NCBI GenBank assembly: GCA_015488125.1 | Contig: WFOJ01000231.1 | Coordinates: 1 to 32,595, forward strand | Direction of reading: 5' to 3' | DNA length: 32,595 bases | DNA from: Mariprofundaceae bacterium | GTDB taxonomy: Bacteria > Pseudomonadota > Zetaproteobacteria > Mariprofundales > Mariprofundaceae | Shown here: positions 26,754 to 32,595 of the stretch, piece by piece | Layout of the letters: each line of letters starts with the position of its first letter | Position numbering within the stretch: position 1 is the first letter of the stretch | Translations under genes and position numbers: made by a program | Notes under the pieces: model-generated | Databases searched by the model: none | Told to the model about the DNA's origin: nothing | What the model saw: only the letters and a program-made list of their open reading frames with translations

Positions 26754-26817
26754 CCCAGCCTGCAACTTGGTTATTACCCGGTTGCCTGATGTTCAACGGT
26801 GCGAAGAGGTATTCATT

Positions 26818-27324
26818 ATGCGTTTAACAAGTCGCGGTCGCCACGCCGTCTCGGCGATGGTGGATTTACGAAAACATTGTCCGGACGATTGCCATAAACC
26901 GGTGACGCTGGCCTCGATTGCCGAGCGTCAGTTTATCTCCCTGTCCTATCTTGAGCAGCTTTTCCGCCATCTTCGCGAAGGGGGACTGGTGCGCTCTGTT
27001 CGTGGTCCGGGTGGCGGCTATTTTCTGAACAAGGATGCCACGAAACTTACCATTGCTGATATCGTTATGGCAGTGAATGAACCCATGCACGCCACTGTCT
27101 GTGAAAATGCACCGCGAGGCTGTCATCGAGGCAACCGCTGTGATACCCATCAGTTATGGCGCGTTCTTGAGTGCTATATTTTCGATTTTCTCAGGCAGGT
27201 AACATTGCAACAAGTCGTTGACAAAAAAGTTTCGCTGAAGAACTTTGATACCAGTGCTTGGGAAGATGATCGCCATTTTTCTACAGCTCAACCCATGGAT
27301 GCACAATTTGAAAAGCTACCTTGA
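26818..27324 (+). CDS. iscR: Rrf2-family transcriptional regulator, IscR-like
   Basis: Start ATG 26818: MRLTSRGRHAVSAMVDLRKH...SLSYLEQLFRHLREGGLVRSVRGPGGGYFLNKDATKLTIADIVMAVNE, then CENAPRGCHRGNRCDTHQLW (Cys3-His ligand region). Confidence 0.92.
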   Translation: MRLTSRGRHAVSAMVDLRKHCPDDCHKPVTLASIAERQFISLSYLEQLFRHLREGGLVRSVRGPGGGYFLNKDATKLTIADIVMAVNEPMHATVCENAPRGCHRGNRCDTHQLWRVLECYIFDFLRQVTLQQVVDKKVSLKNFDTSAWEDDRHFSTAQPMDAQFEKLP

Positions 27325-28435
27325 CCACAATGCCAGCAGCCCGATGCTGCCACAGGCGATTGAAGCATGGCAACGGGCAGCTGTCGTCCCCGGTAATCCA
27401 TCCAGCATGCACTGGGCAGGACGTCAGGCGCGTCGCTTGCTGGATGATGCCAGAGATGTCATTGCCCAACATCTGGAAGTTGAAAGCAGCGCCGTGATAT
27501 TTACCTCTGGTGGCACGGAAGCCAACAATCTTTGTCTGGCCGGTGTGCTGACAGGTAACAGGGGCAAGGTTGTGATTTCGGCCATTGAGCATCCATCGGT
27601 GCTTAACACGGCAAAAGCGCTGTGTGCGCATCAGCAATGCGAGCTGGTGTTGATCGCCGCTGATACGCAGGGTGTGATTGATGCCGACAAGATGTGTGCG
27701 GCCATTGATGCTGATACGGTATTGGTCAGCCTGATGCTGGCCAATAATGAAACAGGGGTTATTCAGCCGGTTGCAGCAGTGGGGGCACATTGCCGTCAAC
27801 TGGGGGTGCCTTTCCATGTGGACGCGGTGCAGGGGCTGGGCAAACTTGCGGTGACACTGGAAGCACTGCAGGCTGATTTTCTCACTGCTTCCGGGCATAA
27901 AATTGGCGGTAGTAAAGGCACGGGTGTGCTGGTACAACGCCGTGGCAGCCGATTATCCGGCTGGATGCATGGCGGCGGACAGGAACGCAAACGTCGTTCC
28001 GGCACAGAAAATGTTGCGGGTGCGGCATCGTTTGCCGCAGCGTTACAGTATTGTGATTTTTCCGCCTGCCAGAACGTGCGGGATTACTTTGAATCATTGT
28101 TGATAACGCAAATGCCGGATGTGGTGATTCACGGCCAACAGGCGAGTCGCCTGGGCAATACCAGCTGCTTCAGTGTTCCCGGCATGGACGGTGAAACCCT
28201 GCTCATGCAACTGGATCTGGCCGGTTTTGCCGTAGCTTCGGGTTCGGCCTGTTCATCCGGCAAGCGCGAGCCTTCTCATGTTTTGCGGGCCATGGGCGTT
28301 GATGACACGCTGGCTCGCGCCAGCCTGCGTGTCAGTTTTGGTCCTGAGCATGACAAAAACGATGCCGAAGCACTGCTGCAATCACTGTTGCACACCCGTA
28401 AAGTCCTGCAGCGCATGGCCGCCGGATCACTTTGA
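27299..28435 (+). CDS. Cysteine desulfurase (IscS/NifS-like)
   Basis: ATG 27299 gives MHNLKSYLDHNASSPMLPQAI. FTSGGTEANNLCL, EHPSVLNTA, MLANNETGVIQPV, HVDAVQGLGKL, ASGHKIGGSKGTGVL (PLP Lys), GSACSSGKREPSHVLRAMG (active-site Cys loop). Confidence 0.93.
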   Translation: MHNLKSYLDHNASSPMLPQAIEAWQRAAVVPGNPSSMHWAGRQARRLLDDARDVIAQHLEVESSAVIFTSGGTEANNLCLAGVLTGNRGKVVISAIEHPSVLNTAKALCAHQQCELVLIAADTQGVIDADKMCAAIDADTVLVSLMLANNETGVIQPVAAVGAHCRQLGVPFHVDAVQGLGKLAVTLEALQADFLTASGHKIGGSKGTGVLVQRRGSRLSGWMHGGGQERKRRSGTENVAGAASFAAALQYCDFSACQNVRDYFESLLITQMPDVVIHGQQASRLGNTSCFSVPGMDGETLLMQLDLAGFAVASGSACSSGKREPSHVLRAMGVDDTLARASLRVSFGPEHDKNDAEALLQSLLHTRKVLQRMAAGSL

Positions 28436-28535
28436 AAAACAAGGCAAGACTTGCAGCATGGCTCATCTGTTCGCAGGATTGGCAGTGCCGTTGGCTCAAT
28501 CATCTTTGGCACGGAATCATCGGGAGGGAATAACA

Positions 28536-29486
28536 GTGAGGAAAACAATTGGCATGATCGGTGGCAGTGGCTTTGTTGGTAAGGCACTGGCACGTCAGGC
28601 GGTTCGTGCAGGTTACAAGGTACGTGTAGCCTGTCGTCATCCCCATAAGGCACGCAGCATGCTCGTTGACGGGGTTTCTCTGCATCAGGCAGATATTTGC
28701 AGCGGTAAAGGACTGGATGATGCTGTTGCTGGCTGTGATGTTGTCATCAACCTTGTCGGACTGCTTTATGAACGCGGTCGCTACAGTTTCGATGCTACCC
28801 ATGTGCAAGGCACCCGTCATGTTCTTGATGTCTGCGAGCGCCATGGTGTTTCGCGCTATCTGCACATGAGTGCGTTAGGTGCGGCTGCCGATAGTGAAAG
28901 CGCTTACGGAAAAACGAAATTCGCCGCTGAGGAAGTTGTGCGTAACAGTACTTGCCAATGGACGATCATGCGTCCTTCGGTCATTTTCGGTCAGGGAGAC
29001 AGCTTTTTTACCAAACTGGATCGACTAACAGCACTGGCGCCGGTATTTCCGGTTATTGCTGCCGACAGCCGCTTGCAACCTGTGTGGGTGGAAGATGTTT
29101 GTCGTGCCTTCCTTGCCTGTATCAGCGATGATAACACCATTGGTCAAACTTACACCCTGGCCGGGCCAAAAACGTATAGCATGTTGGAACTGGTGGAGCT
29201 GGTGTTGCAGATCAGAGGGCGACAGTGTCTCTGTTTTCCTCTTCCCGATACAGTAGCAGGCATTATGGCAAGCTTTGCTCGGTTTTTACCAAAGCCTCCG
29301 CTGACGCCGGATCAGCTGGCCATGCTAAAGCGCGATAATATTGCTGAAGGTGATGAATCATTTCCAGCCTGTTTTGGCACGCCAGCATCCGTTGAGGCGA
29401 TATTGCCCACCTATCTTGCTGGCTCACAAGCGGCGCGTTTGCAACAACGCCTTGACCAGGGACGTGAACATTATCGCCGTTCCTGA
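28536..29486 (+). CDS. NAD-dependent epimerase/SDR, complex I NDUFA9-like
   Basis: GTG 28536 after GGGAGGG gives VRKTIGMIGGSGFVGKALARQAVRAGYKVRVACRHPHKA; VINLVGLLYERGRYSFDATHVQGTRHVLDVCERHGVSRYLHMSALGAAADSESAYGKTKFAAEE. The track start at 28278 would overlap the desulfurase extensively. Confidence 0.88.
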   Translation: MRKTIGMIGGSGFVGKALARQAVRAGYKVRVACRHPHKARSMLVDGVSLHQADICSGKGLDDAVAGCDVVINLVGLLYERGRYSFDATHVQGTRHVLDVCERHGVSRYLHMSALGAAADSESAYGKTKFAAEEVVRNSTCQWTIMRPSVIFGQGDSFFTKLDRLTALAPVFPVIAADSRLQPVWVEDVCRAFLACISDDNTIGQTYTLAGPKTYSMLELVELVLQIRGRQCLCFPLPDTVAGIMASFARFLPKPPLTPDQLAMLKRDNIAEGDESFPACFGTPASVEAILPTYLAGSQAARLQQRLDQGREHYRRS

Positions 29487-29506
29487 TCAGCTGGCAGGAC
29501 TTGCCC

Positions 29507-30163
29507 ATGAGTGAGCCTGTGCTGGTACAGCTCTGGCTGCCCATGCTGGCAGCCTATTTACTTGGTGCTATTCCTTTTGGCCTGTTATTTAGCAAGTTGC
29601 TAGGCAAAAGGGATCCTCGTGAATACGGCAGTGGCAATATCGGGGCCACCAACGCCATGCGCACTGGCGGTAAAACAGTCGGAATGCTCACTTTACTGGC
29701 GGATATGATGAAGGGCGCAGTGCCTGTGGCGCTGGCCCTGCATGTTGCGCATGACACAGAAAGTCATGTAGCGCTGATTGCACTATCTGCCTTTCTTGGG
29801 CATATTTTTCCTGTTTACCTGAAATTTCAAGGGGGTAAGGGTGTAGCTACCATGTTCGGGGTACTTATTCCCTGGTTGCCCGGCCTGGCGTTGGCTGCCT
29901 TTGCACTGTGGCTACTGATCTTTTATACGACGCATTATGTGGCCCTGGCCTCCATACTGGCAGCGCTGGTATTGCCTGCTGGCAGTTGGTGGCTGGGTAA
30001 GGATTTGTCCGTATCGCTGGTGCTGGTGCTGCTTGCTCTGCTGGTCATCGTGCGTCACCACAGCAATATTCGTCGTCTGCTGCGCCATGAAGAACCACGA
30101 ACCGGGGGAGCCAGTGCCGATGAGGACTATGTCGAACCTGAAGACCCCGGCATTGCGAGGTAG
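29507..30163 (+). CDS. plsY: Glycerol-3-phosphate acyltransferase PlsY
   Basis: YLLGAIPFGLLFSKLLGKRDPREYGSGNIGATNAMRTGGKTVGMLTLLADMMKGAVPV, LGHIFPVYLKFQGGKGVATMFGV. Confidence 0.95.
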   Translation: MSEPVLVQLWLPMLAAYLLGAIPFGLLFSKLLGKRDPREYGSGNIGATNAMRTGGKTVGMLTLLADMMKGAVPVALALHVAHDTESHVALIALSAFLGHIFPVYLKFQGGKGVATMFGVLIPWLPGLALAAFALWLLIFYTTHYVALASILAALVLPAGSWWLGKDLSVSLVLVLLALLVIVRHHSNIRRLLRHEEPRTGGASADEDYVEPEDPGIAR

Positions 30164-30165
30164 CC

Positions 30166-31329
30166 ATGAAGATTCATTTGATTTTGTTGTCATTATGCCT
30201 GAGCCTGTTTTCATCCGTACTGCTGGCTGACGATAACGCTGATGGTACGGCGTTAAAGCCCAATGTCAGCCAGCCATATGTGGTCAAACCGGGCGATACC
30301 CTGTGGGATATTGCCGATCACTTTTTCAAGGATCCACATCGCTGGATGCAGATCTGGGAGCGTAATCTGTATATTACCAATCCCGATCTCATCTATCCCG
30401 GCAACAAAATATGGTTTGATCCGAATGCCGTCGGCAAACCATTGGCCAAGGCTACAACTGACAGTACGAACGCGGATAACACCGCACCTGTGGCGGCTGC
30501 CCCGCACTACAAGAAGTCTGCAGGCATCAATCACGCCAGAATCATGACCCCTGATGAGATCAAAACCGTTGGCGGTCTGACACTGGTCAAGCCTTCGCCG
30601 CGAATAATCGTCAAGGAAGTGCAACGTGTCGAGCAAGATATACAGCCTATAATTGTGCTGCCGGAATTATTGCGCCGTACCATGATTTTTCCTGCTGATG
30701 AGGATTTCCCCACGGTTGGCTATATTCTTGATTCAACCGAGCCGCGCATTAATTATGGCGCCAACGATGTGGTTTACCTGCGTCTTGGTATCACGCCGAA
30801 GGTGGGCGATCGCTTTGATATTTTCCGCCGGGGTCACGTCGTGGAAGATATTGCCAACGGCGACGATCTCGGTGTGCTGATGCACCATCTGGGGCAAATC
30901 CAGGTGATCGAAACGCAAGGCGGAATTTACAAGGGACGTATTTTGTTTGCCTTCACTGAGATTTCGCGTGGTGATTTGCTACAACCGGCAGTGGATATTG
31001 GCCAGAAAATCAGACCGGTTGTCTCGCAGTACAATATGCAGGGGCGCATCGTTTATTTGCAGGATGATACCAATGAAGTCAGCAGCAATCAGATCGTCGG
31101 TATCAATCTTGGCTCGCGCCAGCACTTGCAACCTGGCATGCGCTTCTCTGTTTTCCGGCAGGGACGTGAAGTAACCGATCAACGCACTGGCAATACGGTT
31201 CAACTGCCAAAAGAGCGCATAGCCCAGTTGGTCGTACTTTCAGCAACCAGCAATGCGGCCATGGCCATTGTCACCGAAGCCCGTTCTCCTATCAACCTTG
31301 GCGACAGCGTTCGCCCTTATGGCCGCTGA
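30166..31329 (+). CDS. Secreted LysM peptidoglycan-binding domain protein
   Basis: Signal peptide MKIHLILLSLCLSLFSSVLLA. LysM: YVVKPGDTLWDIADHFFKDPHRWMQIWERNLYITNPDLIYPGNKIWF. Confidence 0.88.
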   Translation: MKIHLILLSLCLSLFSSVLLADDNADGTALKPNVSQPYVVKPGDTLWDIADHFFKDPHRWMQIWERNLYITNPDLIYPGNKIWFDPNAVGKPLAKATTDSTNADNTAPVAAAPHYKKSAGINHARIMTPDEIKTVGGLTLVKPSPRIIVKEVQRVEQDIQPIIVLPELLRRTMIFPADEDFPTVGYILDSTEPRINYGANDVVYLRLGITPKVGDRFDIFRRGHVVEDIANGDDLGVLMHHLGQIQVIETQGGIYKGRILFAFTEISRGDLLQPAVDIGQKIRPVVSQYNMQGRIVYLQDDTNEVSSNQIVGINLGSRQHLQPGMRFSVFRQGREVTDQRTGNTVQLPKERIAQLVVLSATSNAAMAIVTEARSPINLGDSVRPYGR

Positions 31330-31335
31330 CGAACA

Positions 31336-31362
31336 TATAATACGCTCTGCGATCAACGCAGA
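31336..31362 (+). promoter_or_regulatory. Candidate -10 box followed by a 6-bp hairpin upstream of rhlE
   Basis: TATAAT at 31336-31341; TCTGCG-ATCAA-CGCAGA at 31346-31362. No good -35 seen. Confidence 0.3.
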
Positions 31363-31381
31363 ATAACAGGACTCTTAATCA

Positions 31382-32595
31382 ATGAAATTTAACGAACTCG
31401 GGCTGTCGTCCGAATTATTGCGCGCTGTCGAAGGCGAGGGCTACACCTCGCCCACGCCAGTACAGGCGCAGGCGATCCCGCTGATTCTGCAAGGCAGGGA
31501 CGTGCTCGCTGGCGCGCAGACGGGAACAGGTAAAACAGCGGGTTTTACCCTGCCCATGCTTCACCTGATGCAGCAAAAACACCCTGAACGCCGCAAAAAA
31601 CACGCCGTGAGAGCACTGGTGTTAACCCCTACCCGTGAACTGGCGGCACAAGTCGGCGAAAGTGTTCGCACCTACGGTCAGCATCTTGCATTGCGCTCCG
31701 CCATTGTTTTCGGTGGTGTTGGCATCCATCCACAAATTCAGATGCTGCGGCGTGGCGTGGATATTCTCGTGGCCACGCCCGGACGTTTGCTGGATCTGGC
31801 CAACCAGGGAGAAGTTGATCTTGGCAGCATTGAGTTTTTTGTGCTTGATGAAGCCGATCGCATGCTCGATATGGGCTTTATTCACGATATTCGGCGGGTG
31901 TTGAAGCTGCTGCCCGAAAAACGTCAGAACCTCTTGTTTTCAGCAACATTCTCCGATGAAATCAAGCAGCTTGCTGATGGCTTTCTGAAAGCACCGGCTT
32001 ATGTTGAAGTGGCTCGCAATGTCGCTTCGCACCAGGTCACACAAATGATTCATCCGGTCAGCAAAAGTAAGAAGCGGGCCTTGCTTTCACACCTGATTCT
32101 GGATGGCGAATGGCAGCAGGTACTGGTCTTTACCCGCACCAAACATGGTGCCAACCGGCTGACCAAACAACTGGACAGCGATGGTATCCAGGCCGCCGCC
32201 ATTCACGGCAACAAGAGTCAGACAGCCCGCACCAAAGCGCTTGCCGGTTTCAAGAGCGGCAGCATTCGGGTGCTGGTCGCGACGGATATTGCCGCCCGTG
32301 GACTGGATATTGATCAGTTACCCCATGTCGTCAACTATGAATTGCCCAATGTAGCAGAGGATTATGTTCACCGTATCGGACGCACTGGCAGAGCCGGGCA
32401 TCGCGGTGAGGCGGTTTCTCTGGTCTCGGCAGATGAGCAAAAGTTGTTGCAGAGCATCGAGCGTTTGCTGAAGAAACGCATTGAAAAAACCACGGTTGCC
32501 GGTTTCGAGCCGACAGCGGAAGATATGCCCGCAGAACAAAAGCCGGCAAATACCCGTCAGCCACGCGGCAAACGGGCCGCAGAGCATCGCCGTCC
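31382..32595 (+). CDS. rhlE: DEAD-box RNA helicase, RhlE-like (3' end beyond window)
   Basis: [107 protein letters not shown]. No stop before the right edge, so absent from the ORF track. Confidence 0.92.
   Translation, partial: MKFNELGLSSELLRAVEGEGYTSPTPVQAQAIPLILQGRDVLAGAQTGTGKTAGFTLPMLHLMQQKHPERRKKHAVRALVLTPTRELAAQVGESVRTYGQHLALRSAIVFGGVGIHPQIQMLRRGVDILVATPGRLLDLANQGEVDLGSIEFFVLDEADRMLDMGFIHDIRRVLKLLPEKRQNLLFSATFSDEIKQLADGFLKAPAYVEVARNVASHQVTQMIHPVSKSKKRALLSHLILDGEWQQVLVFTRTKHGANRLTKQLDSDGIQAAAIHGNKSQTARTKALAGFKSGSIRVLVATDIAARGLDIDQLPHVVNYELPNVAEDYVHRIGRTGRAGHRGEAVSLVSADEQKLLQSIERLLKKRIEKTTVAGFEPTAEDMPAEQKPANTRQPRGKRAAEHRR

Noticed and set aside
27281-27937. 218-aa minus-strand ORF
   Set aside because: Antisense to the cysteine desulfurase gene; shadow ORF rich in His/Gln/Arg.
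1-32595. Possible mobile element, prophage, CRISPR or defence island
   Set aside because: No integrase, transposase, phage structural, toxin-antitoxin or nuclease-defence motifs seen, and no regularly spaced repeats; nearly every gene reads as a housekeeping or pilus function.

Overview
Proteobacterial-looking chromosomal segment of about 32.6 kb, densely coding. I see no tRNA, rRNA, CRISPR array, transposase or phage gene. Minus-strand block (about 1-8.6 kb): amrB/MEMO (cut by the left edge), rhlB-type DEAD-box helicase, GNAT acetyltransferase, recN, nadK, a small two-CxxCH c-type cytochrome-like protein, a multi-TM protein, a lipoprotein and pgi; most neighbours from pgi to rhlB overlap. 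Plus strand (8.8-13.6 kb): phosphohexomutase, fetB-like permease, and a GH3/NagZ-like hydrolase with a C-terminal membrane anchor. Minus strand (13.7-16.0 kb): patatin-like phospholipase with two cNMP-binding domains. Plus strand (16.2-32.6 kb): apbE lipoprotein, pilT, pilU, a third PilT/PilU-family ATPase, a small membrane protein, a CcsA/YpjD-like protein, a CNNM/CorC-like protein, trpS with a Cys cluster, fadE-like acyl-CoA dehydrogenase, iscR, an iscS/nifS-like cysteine desulfurase, an NDUFA9-like SDR, plsY, a LysM protein, and an rhlE-like helicase (cut by the right edge). The strongest lead is three tandem PilT-superfamily ATPases, the last of which is divergent and translationally coupled to pilU and to a small uncharacterised membrane protein. 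Product calls come from reading motifs and remembered homologues; no database search was run.
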